Of a DNA stretch of 64,000 nucleotides, positions 26,270 through 34,267 are shown in pieces. The stretch is from a virus. The position numbers were made by a program, and so were the translations under genes. The stretch lies in the IMG/VR virus record IMGVR_UViG_3300018424_000006, positions 62,001-126,000 of that record, one strand, 5' to 3'. The notes under the pieces were generated by a model, which saw only the letters and a list, made by a program, of their open reading frames with translations, had not been told where the DNA came from and did not search any database. Numbering within the stretch: position 1 is the first letter of the stretch; every line of letters begins with the position of its first letter.

Positions 26270-26803
26270 TTAGATGCGGATGTTATTCAGATACGGATAT
26301 CTTTGAGATACGTACCCAGTATAGAAAGTTGTATTAGGCATACCATATGCTCTACGATAAATATGCAGAACATGGCACGGATCAACATTAAATTTTTCTG
26401 GATTATAGATAATGTCTGTTACCATGTCATTTGTATAATCCGAAGGATACAACTGTCTGGTTGTTTCTAGTGCAATACTGCTATAGACGAACTCTATGAA
26501 AGTCGGACTAGGGCCCGGCTTACTAAAACTATTAACGGCATGGGAAAATACTTTATTTAGTTCTTCCCGTTCCTCAATAGTCGGTTCGACATAAGTAGCT
26601 GGATGACGCACTATTAGATCGACAGGCATAAAGGCCGATTCCTGCTTAGGAATCGGCTTAGATGCTTTTTTGCTGTCGTCAAGCGAAAAGGTTCCAGACT
26701 CTTTTGTAGAGGAACTAAACATTCTAGCTACTCTACGTAATCGATTCTTGATACCTACTTCCCGTCCCATTTCTTTCTGGGAATCTTGTTCGTAATCAGA
26801 CAT
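26270..26803 (-). CDS. Hypothetical protein, 177 aa
   Basis: ATG at 26803 with GAGAAGG upstream. N-terminal ~60 residues are polar and basic, the remainder helical with many Tyr and Pro. No recognised motif. Closely spaced between the 188-aa and 515-aa genes, implying one transcript. Confidence 0.75.
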   Translation of the reverse strand: MSDYEQDSQKEMGREVGIKNRLRRVARMFSSSTKESGTFSLDDSKKASKPIPKQESAFMPVDLIVRHPATYVEPTIEEREELNKVFSHAVNSFSKPGPSPTFIEFVYSSIALETTRQLYPSDYTNDMVTDIIYNPEKFNVDPCHVLHIYRRAYGMPNTTFYTGYVSQRYPYLNNIRI

Positions 26804-26810
26804 ATCCTTC

Positions 26811-27377
26811 TCACAACAATGAAAATTTCTCGGAACCTTTGAACCGCTTTTCTTTTACCTTAGAACGTCGATCTAAGGTAAAATTACGCAAAAAGTTTTT
26901 CTCGGATTCCAACTTACTCTTTTCTTTGGAAGACCCTCTCCTACCAACGTAGTTGCTAGTATGCTCTTTATACTGATGCACATAACTGGTAGCCTGAAAG
27001 CCACCTGCTCGTGATAAATCAGCTCTTAAATCGCCTACTGCACGATCCATAAGTAAGCCAAGTGTAATCATTTTAGAATGATACACAAAACTATGATCGC
27101 TAATCGGGAAGTTTCCGATATCAACTAAATAGGAAAGTATGTCTAGGCTATCTCTCACAAGCGCTATAAAGCCAGAATCGTTCGCAGAAATCAATGGAAT
27201 TTGATCACTATAGATTCCTTCTCTAAACTCATGAAGAGTGCCCAGTACATTGGAAATGCCTTTTATAATACTATCGGCATGTTCCTCAACCGGACCCGGC
27301 AAATTCAGATCCGTTGGAGACCTTCCTGTTTCCAAGCAATGAACAAACTTAATAGCGCTAACATAGCTATTATTCAT
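26811..27377 (-). CDS. Hypothetical protein, 188 aa
   Basis: ATG at 27377, overlapping the RNAP beta-half stop by eight bases with GGAG upstream, so it is coupled to that gene. Helical N-terminal two thirds and a strongly basic tail (~145-185) that could contact nucleic acid. Tight coupling suggests a partner of the polymerase subunit, but that is inference. Confidence 0.75.
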   Translation of the reverse strand: MNNSYVSAIKFVHCLETGRSPTDLNLPGPVEEHADSIIKGISNVLGTLHEFREGIYSDQIPLISANDSGFIALVRDSLDILSYLVDIGNFPISDHSFVYHSKMITLGLLMDRAVGDLRADLSRAGGFQATSYVHQYKEHTSNYVGRRGSSKEKSKLESEKNFLRNFTLDRRSKVKEKRFKGSEKFSLL

Positions 27378-28977
27378 GTGGTGCTAGCTCCGCAAAGTTA
27401 TCAGCCAGTGGTTTGATAACCTCGTTCTCTCGAACATCGTAGTTTTCCCCTAGCGACGCAAACGGATTTAACCGCCCATGGCCGGAAGGAGCTGACTTCA
27501 GAATTGAGAGATACGAGAAGGTATGGAAGTTACTAGGATGCAATTGGAACTTAGGGTTCTTCATTTCATCTGACTTCTGGCTTCCTTTCTTCGTATTACT
27601 GGCTTTTTCTTGATCCACAACAGGTAAGGTAACTTTCATTAAAAAGCTATCTGACGCTGTCTCGAGTGTGCTCACTTCCCCATGTTTACTATTTATTTTC
27701 ATGATGTGATCAGTGGGGAATCGATTCAATACATTATCCAAAGCATGCTCGGTTAAACGGGCACCCTTCAATTCCTGCATTTTATACATCATGTTAAAGA
27801 TCTGACGTGTGATGTCAAACAAAACGAAACGAGTAGTCTCTAGCTGTTTCCCGATTGTATTCGGTAGATCTTTGGAATTTTCAAGACGTGTGAAGTTCTT
27901 GATAAGGTAAGCTAGGAAATCTTCGATACTTTCCAGATGGATGTTCTCAAATCGAAGTTTCTTAAGTACAAGACTATCCATATAGTTTCGTACGCTCTCC
28001 ATATGCTCATCCATTTTCTCAAGCTTCTGGGATTCTGAATCGATTACTCGATAAATGAAACGCGCTAATACACGACGCCACAAACGCGGTTTATCCATGT
28101 ATTCCGTAGTTACAAATCCTAGATCTGATATGTGGTCAAGTATATAGAAGAACGAACCTATCATGGAACGCAAACCTGCATCTTCTTCAAACTTATCTTT
28201 CGGTACAGCAATACGGAAATGAGTTTTCATCGTCATAGCCAGTTTCTTTGTACGAGTGGTAGGGTTACCATCACTCTCACAAATTACCCACTTATCTGAC
28301 GGATAGTTCTCTTCTGTAATGTTTTCTATGCCGTAGTGTACTTTGGTGTCGAAGTAACGCTTAAACGTCTCTGTAACACCCATAGAAGCGAATAGGTAGT
28401 TTGCTAGAAGGGTATGTCTACGCTTCACACAATCTTTGTCAGGCCAGTTATGTAACTTAGACCAAACAACGTCTTCCTTTACAGAAGTACCATTTGCTAA
28501 ATAGGATGTTTGTAACTTAGAGAAGTTAATGCGTGTACGAGTCAGCTGCACAAAGATGTTACCATCCTCAATCGAGAATAGATTGTCAATTAGTGCTGGG
28601 GAAATATGGAACTTCGCTCCACGGATACTCAATATCCCGCCACGATGAACATTTGGTAACATCAGGTATTTATACCATACCTTCGAACCGTATTCGAAAC
28701 GATAGCATACCATATAAATGTCCGAGTAACTGGCTTCATACTTGCCTTTTCGCTCTAGCCCTGACAACTGACACAATGCTCGAAATTGTTGCTCAGGCGT
28801 GCAGCGCGTAAAGCCTTGATAACGAAATCCCTCTGGGAAGTTTTTCGCAGCAGACTTTATAACGATGTCAATGTATTCTTCCGTTACGGCTGGTCGTAGC
28901 TGCTCAGTTGCAAGACCATCACAAATACTCGAATTAAATCGAGGCATTTCGTCTTGTAGCTGTCTGACTAAGTCCAT
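27370..28977 (-). CDS. RNA polymerase beta subunit, N-terminal half (phage multisubunit RNAP)
   Basis: 535 aa, ATG at 28977 behind AAAAGGAAAA. 'PNVHRGGILSIRGAKFHIS' (~108-126) resembles the beta region 'GxFIINGxERVIVSQ'. Near the end 'HPS' (from ~480), then 'LSILKSAPSGHGRLNPFASL' and 'VRENEVIKP', lines up with the beta landmark '[22 protein letters not shown].SLA' and its 'VNEYGFIETP'. The protein stops just after this point, where phiKZ-type phages split beta into two genes. Position between capsid and portal genes matches phiKZ gp123, a non-virion RNAP subunit (from memory). The C-terminal half is not in this window. Confidence 0.6.
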   Translation of the reverse strand: MDLVRQLQDEMPRFNSSICDGLATEQLRPAVTEEYIDIVIKSAAKNFPEGFRYQGFTRCTPEQQFRALCQLSGLERKGKYEASYSDIYMVCYRFEYGSKVWYKYLMLPNVHRGGILSIRGAKFHISPALIDNLFSIEDGNIFVQLTRTRINFSKLQTSYLANGTSVKEDVVWSKLHNWPDKDCVKRRHTLLANYLFASMGVTETFKRYFDTKVHYGIENITEENYPSDKWVICESDGNPTTRTKKLAMTMKTHFRIAVPKDKFEEDAGLRSMIGSFFYILDHISDLGFVTTEYMDKPRLWRRVLARFIYRVIDSESQKLEKMDEHMESVRNYMDSLVLKKLRFENIHLESIEDFLAYLIKNFTRLENSKDLPNTIGKQLETTRFVLFDITRQIFNMMYKMQELKGARLTEHALDNVLNRFPTDHIMKINSKHGEVSTLETASDSFLMKVTLPVVDQEKASNTKKGSQKSDEMKNPKFQLHPSNFHTFSYLSILKSAPSGHGRLNPFASLGENYDVRENEVIKPLADNFAELAPHE

Positions 28978-29026
28978 ACGTTTTCCTTTTTATTTGGTTG
29001 GTTCATAGGAATCATATCAAGTTGTA

Positions 29027-30208
29027 TTAAAATGCAAAGCCAAACATACGACCGAAGAATCCTCCAATCGCTCCAAAGAAGTCAGCTACTTTTCCAAGGA
29101 AACCTGTGGAGTCTTTTGCTTTACTCCAACGGGCATCTCGAGCGGCCTTTTCTTTTTCTGCTTTATGTAGACTCTTCAGTTCTTCAAGTTCTTTTTCAAG
29201 CTTGACCTTTTCTTTAGCCTGCTCTTCTTTAAACTCTTCAAATTTCTGTTCTAACTTTGCCTTTTCTACCTTGAGGAACTGTTCGTTCTTCTTGATTTGA
29301 TCCTTGGTATATTGAGTTTCTGGTTTACGGTTATCGATCTTGGCTTCTTGCTCAGTTTCGTATAAACGTATTCCGCCTTTACCTTCACCTTCCAATAAGT
29401 CTGTAATACTGCAGACTATTTCTTTTTCATTTGTATCTAGAAAATATTTGTATCTGATACGTACTTCTTCATTTGGTAGGGTGGAGTCTGTGTTTACTTT
29501 AATCTTTCTAGTGCTATCCAAGAAGGGCAGATAGAGAGAAGTAAAGCGACGATCATTCGAAGAGATTGTTATCTCAAGTCCGAATGCTTCTAGAGGATCT
29601 CGGTTCTCATATTCCTCAGCATAAAAGTGAGGCGTTTCTTCAGCTAGCTCTTTGTCTAGGAAGAACATGAAATGACATCCGCTAAAGCGAAAGCCTCTGT
29701 CATGATTAAGAACATTCTCTAGAGTTGTTGTTTTTGAAATGAAGTTTCGAGTGCCGTTTAACTTACGCTCGTTATGAGTATATGGACAATAGTCAGTATG
29801 ATGGCTTTTATCGTTCTGAGGATAAACTCCAACGCTATAGAATTCTCGTACAGCTAAATCGTATTCATCTCTAGGATTAATACTAATGCTACCGTTTTCT
29901 ATAATAGACTTGGTCATCATTTTCTCTGGATCATAATACTCCAGAACAGTTAGGACCTTCGCTACATTCTTATCATTCCGAGAATGGATTTCCATGATTC
30001 TACCATTTGGATGCTTGGCATAAATAGTTGAACCTAGGTTGTTTTCAATTACACATGCAGTATCTAAAAACTTCAATTGCATGTCGCCCCAAGGACCACT
30101 CGCAGCTGAAGGTTTAGTTAATGTATGAAATTGCTGAGGAGTATTGCAGTCTCGTATATCTTCTAATATACGACCGCTGATTTCCTCATGGCCTGCAGTA
30201 GTTAACAT
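29027..30208 (-). CDS. Coiled-coil protein with amphipathic C-terminus, 393 aa
   Basis: Start set at ATG 30208 (GGAG eight bases upstream); ATG 30214 is possible but too close to the site. The first ~280 residues are beta-rich with many Asn/Asp. A ~65-residue Lys/Glu coiled coil (~290-355) follows, and the protein ends with 'GKVADFFGAIGGFFGRMFGF', a Gly/Phe amphipathic helix that could insert in membranes. It stands directly behind early promoter P5, so it is likely an early protein, possibly acting at the membrane or at a phage-made compartment. Family unknown. Confidence 0.75.
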   Translation of the reverse strand: MLTTAGHEEISGRILEDIRDCNTPQQFHTLTKPSAASGPWGDMQLKFLDTACVIENNLGSTIYAKHPNGRIMEIHSRNDKNVAKVLTVLEYYDPEKMMTKSIIENGSISINPRDEYDLAVREFYSVGVYPQNDKSHHTDYCPYTHNERKLNGTRNFISKTTTLENVLNHDRGFRFSGCHFMFFLDKELAEETPHFYAEEYENRDPLEAFGLEITISSNDRRFTSLYLPFLDSTRKIKVNTDSTLPNEEVRIRYKYFLDTNEKEIVCSITDLLEGEGKGGIRLYETEQEAKIDNRKPETQYTKDQIKKNEQFLKVEKAKLEQKFEEFKEEQAKEKVKLEKELEELKSLHKAEKEKAARDARWSKAKDSTGFLGKVADFFGAIGGFFGRMFGFAF

Positions 30209-30255
30209 AGCCATTGCTCCTTTATTTCTAATAATTATTGTTTCTAGTCATTAAG

Positions 30256-30286
30256 GTAATATAGAATTTCAAATATCTGGAGAACG
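30256..30286 (-). promoter_or_regulatory. Bipartite early-type promoter P5
   Basis: On the minus strand: CGTTCTCCAGA, 11-base spacer, CTATATTAC, then CTTAATG. It lies ~48 bases before the 30208 start and immediately after the terminator of the repeat-protein gene. Confidence 0.8.
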
Positions 30287-30294
30287 GCAGAAAA

Positions 30295-30315
30295 GCTGCT
30301 TCACTAGGAAGCAGC
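30295..30315 (-). terminator. Terminator overlapping stop of repeat-protein gene
   Basis: 8-bp stem GCTGCTTC / GAAGCAGC, 5-base loop, then TTTTCTGCCG on the minus strand. The stop codon lies inside the hairpin. Confidence 0.8.
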
Positions 30316-31380
30316 AAAAAGAGATTCTTGGACGACCGGGGAGTCGACTAAATCAATTTGGTCTTGGTGGCGGTCTAGAAGTAAGGTAGAATCTAAATAA
30401 CCTGCCAAATCTGGAATCTCGTGAATGATTTCCAATATTAATTTGCTAGCTACATATTCCTTACCTAGGCTATCCAATAATGACGGATGTCTGCTAACTA
30501 ACATCTTAAGGTGCTGGCCTGTAAGATTATCGGTAGGTAAGACTGTTGCTATACTTGGATCTTTATTAATCAAGTTTTTAATAGCTTGACTAGACAACCT
30601 GTCTAGAGGAAGAAAGGATAGTAGGGTTCTATCCATATCAATAAGCATGCAAATTAAGTCGGAGTTTAAACGGTTACGCACAATTAAATTGCGTAATAAG
30701 TTTCTATCTCTGACGATATCAATCGCTAGCGATTTAGTAGGAACCGCCATGTAATCTATCTCGGCCATTTTAGGACCTCCTTCATAAATGTATCTTCCGC
30801 TTAATAAACCTTTATTTCTAAACATCGGATAAAGGTCAGGACGAGCTTCTGCTAAACGTTCAGCTTCATTTGTGTTTAATTCTTCGATGGGATAATTCCA
30901 ATCTAAAATGAAGGGGTGTTGCTTAGCAAGGCGGTAGCGCTGATGCTTGGTTAGAAAACTTAAATCTAGGGTCGGTAGATAGTTGCCGTATCTGCCCAGT
31001 AAGATAGCCAAGTTTTTATAGTCGAAGACTGTTTCCTGAAACCATTTATGTCCAAGCCAATCTTTTCTTTTTAAAAGAAGAAGCTGTTTATGCTTAGGAC
31101 CTAGTCTCATGAAGTCTCTCTGGCTAATAAGCTCTAACTCGGCATGCGGCTCCATGAGTACGGTAAAGAGTTGAACATCGGTGAAGTCGTTTACTTTCAT
31201 TCCTAACTTCAACGGTGCCATAAGAAGGAACTGGTAGCGGTCAATAGCAGGCACTTTATCGAAGGCTTTAAAGGAAGGGAACCTTGATAGCAATTCAGCT
31301 TTCTTGCAAATTGATCTATGTTTATCTAACTCTTCTTTATGTAACTTCTTCAAGGCGTCCAGTAGTATTCTAAAGTCCAT
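30304..31380 (-). CDS. Helical-repeat (solenoid) protein, 358 aa
   Basis: Start set at ATG 31380 with GGAGAATC upstream; an in-frame start at 31467 would lie inside the capsid-gene terminator. The protein consists of irregular ~33-residue units of type 'LD.L......Li..dPsi...l', ending in Pro-containing turns, related to those in the 108-aa protein at 13319-13645. Likely an alpha-solenoid scaffold. It follows the capsid gene in the position where phiKZ has small head genes, but its role is unknown. Confidence 0.7.
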   Translation of the reverse strand: MDFRILLDALKKLHKEELDKHRSICKKAELLSRFPSFKAFDKVPAIDRYQFLLMAPLKLGMKVNDFTDVQLFTVLMEPHAELELISQRDFMRLGPKHKQLLLLKRKDWLGHKWFQETVFDYKNLAILLGRYGNYLPTLDLSFLTKHQRYRLAKQHPFILDWNYPIEELNTNEAERLAEARPDLYPMFRNKGLLSGRYIYEGGPKMAEIDYMAVPTKSLAIDIVRDRNLLRNLIVRNRLNSDLICMLIDMDRTLLSFLPLDRLSSQAIKNLINKDPSIATVLPTDNLTGQHLKMLVSRHPSLLDSLGKEYVASKLILEIIHEIPDLAGYLDSTLLLDRHQDQIDLVDSPVVQESLFAAS

Positions 31381-31427
31381 GTTGATTCTCCATAATCTTT
31401 TCTCTACTAGATTAGAAGGCGGCATAA

Positions 31428-31464
31428 AAAATAACCCCTCAGCTATTCGCTGAGGGGTTATTTT
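31428..31464. terminator. Very strong terminator after capsid gene
   Basis: Perfect 16-bp stem AAAATAACCCCTCAGC / GCTGAGGGGTTATTTT with 5-base loop, T-rich on the minus-strand side and followed by ATGCCG. It isolates the capsid transcript. Confidence 0.95.
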
Positions 31465-31488
31465 CAACTAGTTACTTTAAAGCAGCTA

Positions 31489-33618
31489 TTAGCTTACTTT
31501 AGGAGTAGCCGTTAGGAACAAGCTTTCTAGGCCAGTTACCGTGATAGCACCTAGTACTGGACATAGTACGTGGTGACGGTTACGAGGCTGAAGCTGGATT
31601 TCATTGCTAGTAGCAGAGCCTTTAGAAGTAGCCGCACGGAAGATCAATGAAGTAGTAACACCATGGATACCGAAGTTCAATGGGTCAGCAGCGTCAGCAC
31701 CTTTACGGCGTAGAGCGATCTTGATTTGACCACGTAGACGTTGGTCATCAGTAGCAGCAACGCGGAAGCTAATGCCGTTACCTAGAGTACGAGCATCGCC
31801 AGACTTCATTAGAAGAGAAGCGATTTGTTCGTCGGTACCGATAACAACTTCATATTCGCGAGAACCAGGTACAGTCTTAAGTGCAGCAGTGTAGCCAGAC
31901 TCAAGAACCATGCGGTGAACGATAGCAGTTACAGAGTTCAAGATTGCTTCGCGTAGGTCGTCATAAGAACCGCTAGAGCGAGCAGAGATTACTTGAGCAG
32001 CAACGTCTACAGTTTCAGATGCATACGTAGGAGTTACTAAAGTAGAACCAGCGAATGCAGAAGTACCGGCTAGGCCAGAGTTAGCAGCTAGAGCAGCTTC
32101 CATTTCTAGTAGAGTATCTACAGCACGGTTAGCGTTACGGATACGGTTAGTAGCGTTAAGCGCTTCGATAGTTACGCCGTAATGGTCGCCAGATACTGGA
32201 GAGATAGTAGAGATTGGGCTCTGTAGCTCAACAGGTAGACGATAGGTAACAGTGCTACCAGATTCTACGCTTAGACCGCGAGAACGCATGTTGCTGTTGC
32301 TACGACGAGCAGCAGGCATTGTACCAAGGATAGTGATAACAACGTCATCAAGACCAGTGATGTCCGCGATAGGAGTCATACCATCGTCGCCACCAACGAA
32401 ACCGGTAACAGTAGCTTTAACAGCGTTAAGCTCGAAAGAACCAGTAGTGGTGTTAGCGTCACCAGAAACTTTAACTTCGAAAGTCATTGCCCAATCAGCA
32501 GCTGCGCCAGCACTTACATCGTCAGCCAATTCTAGAGCTGCAATAGAGGCACCAGTGATGTCTTTAGTGTTCTTGCGAACTTGTAACTGACCAGTGAAGT
32601 TAACAGTTAGATCAGAGCTGTCGCCTTCAGCAGGACGAGTGAATAAAGAACCTTGCATACCTGCAGTAGATAGCTTAAAGGTCATGTCAACACCAACTGC
32701 AGAGTTTGCAGATGGGTTAGAGATGTTGATGTAAAGATCGCCAACAGCTAGGTTAGGATCGATAGTATCAGTTTCGTCTTGTTCGCCAAGGATAATGCCT
32801 GGATGAGCAGATAGAGCCAATAGGTCTACTTTCTTGCCCATAGCGATAGGACGAGTGTCAACTTCAGTACCGTTTATAGTTTCTTTGAAAGCAGCTACTT
32901 GTGCTGCAGGTACTAAGTAAGCATCGTTTTCGGCTTTAGAAACAGGTACGATTTTAGTGCTGTCGTTTGCTAGGATGCTAGCGTCACGTACGGCAGCTAC
33001 TAGAGATTTCTTGTTGATGTCAGTTGGAGCACCAGTGTTACCACGAACAGTACGGTTATAAACCTTAGGTACTTTAACTTCAACATCGATACCAGACTTA
33101 CCGGCCGGGATCATTTTAGTGCGGAAGAAAGCTTCGGCGAAAGCGTCGCCAGATGCATTCAGTGCGTTGAAAACAACAGAAGCGGCAGCGAAGTCAGCGA
33201 AAGCGTTTTGGTCATAGCCTTCCATACCAGCAACCATGGTTTCGGCATTGAAGTCACGACCTAATACGTTTTGGCCTTGTTGTGGCTTCATGAAACCTTG
33301 AGCGAATTTTGCAGGATCTTGAGCAGCATAGATAGTGGCAACAGCAGCTTCGATACCGGCAGTAATTGCAACTTCGTCTTCGCCATATTCAGCTTTAAGA
33401 ACTTTCATGAAGCCGTCATCAGAGCGTAGAGAACCTGAAAGAGTTTGCATTTGGTCAGCAAAGCCTTGTTGGGCAGCGATGTCACCTAAAGATTCCATAC
33501 CGGCTACAACAACATTGGCTGCGCCTTCAGGAGCGATAGCTGCACCTTGGGCTGACATTTGGCTAGATACGAAATCGATCGCTTCATCAACCGTTGATTT
33601 TTGAGTAATTTCAAACAT
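31489..33618 (-). CDS. Probable major capsid protein
   Basis: 709 aa, ATG at 33618 with AAGAAGGAAAC. The sequence is unusually rich in Ala, Gly, Val and Asp with few Lys-rich runs, as in abundant capsid proteins, and stands alone between a long leader and the strongest terminator here. The N-terminal ~130 residues are helical and acidic and contain three Gly-x-Glu sites (ending at Glu42, Glu90 and Glu133). phiKZ-type head protease cuts after (S/A/G)-x-Glu, so removal of about 133 residues during maturation is likely. An internal beta-rich insertion (~250-430) could be a surface domain. HK97 fold is assumed, not shown. Confidence 0.75.
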   Translation of the reverse strand: MFEITQKSTVDEAIDFVSSQMSAQGAAIAPEGAANVVVAGMESLGDIAAQQGFADQMQTLSGSLRSDDGFMKVLKAEYGEDEVAITAGIEAAVATIYAAQDPAKFAQGFMKPQQGQNVLGRDFNAETMVAGMEGYDQNAFADFAAASVVFNALNASGDAFAEAFFRTKMIPAGKSGIDVEVKVPKVYNRTVRGNTGAPTDINKKSLVAAVRDASILANDSTKIVPVSKAENDAYLVPAAQVAAFKETINGTEVDTRPIAMGKKVDLLALSAHPGIILGEQDETDTIDPNLAVGDLYINISNPSANSAVGVDMTFKLSTAGMQGSLFTRPAEGDSSDLTVNFTGQLQVRKNTKDITGASIAALELADDVSAGAAADWAMTFEVKVSGDANTTTGSFELNAVKATVTGFVGGDDGMTPIADITGLDDVVITILGTMPAARRSNSNMRSRGLSVESGSTVTYRLPVELQSPISTISPVSGDHYGVTIEALNATNRIRNANRAVDTLLEMEAALAANSGLAGTSAFAGSTLVTPTYASETVDVAAQVISARSSGSYDDLREAILNSVTAIVHRMVLESGYTAALKTVPGSREYEVVIGTDEQIASLLMKSGDARTLGNGISFRVAATDDQRLRGQIKIALRRKGADAADPLNFGIHGVTTSLIFRAATSKGSATSNEIQLQPRNRHHVLCPVLGAITVTGLESLFLTATPKVS

Positions 33619-33756
33619 GTTTGTTTCCTTCTTACAAAAGAAAAAATTAAAATTTCACTGACCAAAGAAAGGCACGATGGCCAGCATACACCAGTGTCAT
33701 AACATAATGTGGATAAAAACTACCCAACATTAAAATCTTTCAGTTAAATGGATAAC

Positions 33757-34188
33757 TTAAGGGCGTCTAAGCTTCTTAAAGTTATCATACTCTTTAGAGA
33801 GCATCATTTCGCTAATGCCTTTACATTTAGCGAACTGACATAAAACTTGAGTTGCCAACTCAATACTAGCAAAAGCTTGTATTGGAGAATCGGCACATTC
33901 ACATAAAATTAGATTACCATCTATGGTAATTTCTGCTTTTAATGTGGAGTTGTGATGTTGATAGTTCCAAGGAACAGATCCCTCTTGAACAGGAACGTCA
34001 AAGTAGTTCTCAATTCCTAATTTAACTAGCGCCGGATGTTGAGAAAACTTCTCTGCTTCTAATGCCAAGAAGTGTCGATCTTCATAACTAAAATCATCAA
34101 GGATTTTAGAAAGTTCAACGGAAGCTAAACTTTCATATCGTTCCTCTAAAGCATTCGCAATAGTGGACGGTAAAAATATAAATTTCAT
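33757..34188 (-). CDS. Hypothetical protein, 143 aa
   Basis: Start set at ATG 34188 with AGGTG upstream (an in-frame GTG at 34197 is possible). Soluble alpha/beta protein, no motif. It lies divergent to the helicase gene; the short gap holds an ATAGTG / CACTAT hairpin and a promoter-like CTATAGTAC that lacks the upstream box. Confidence 0.7.
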   Translation of the reverse strand: MKFIFLPSTIANALEERYESLASVELSKILDDFSYEDRHFLALEAEKFSQHPALVKLGIENYFDVPVQEGSVPWNYQHHNSTLKAEITIDGNLILCECADSPIQAFASIELATQVLCQFAKCKGISEMMLSKEYDNFKKLRRP

Positions 34189-34267
34189 CTTTATCACCTG
34201 AAGAAGATAATAGTGGCTTCCACACTATAAGCAAAGATTAAAGTACTATAGAACCTAGGAGTTCTTA

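Noticed and set aside
34198-34267. CTATAGTAC with TTTAATC between divergent genes, resembling the early core
   Set aside because: Two mismatches to the core and no CGTGTTCTAGA box at the 11-base spacing.
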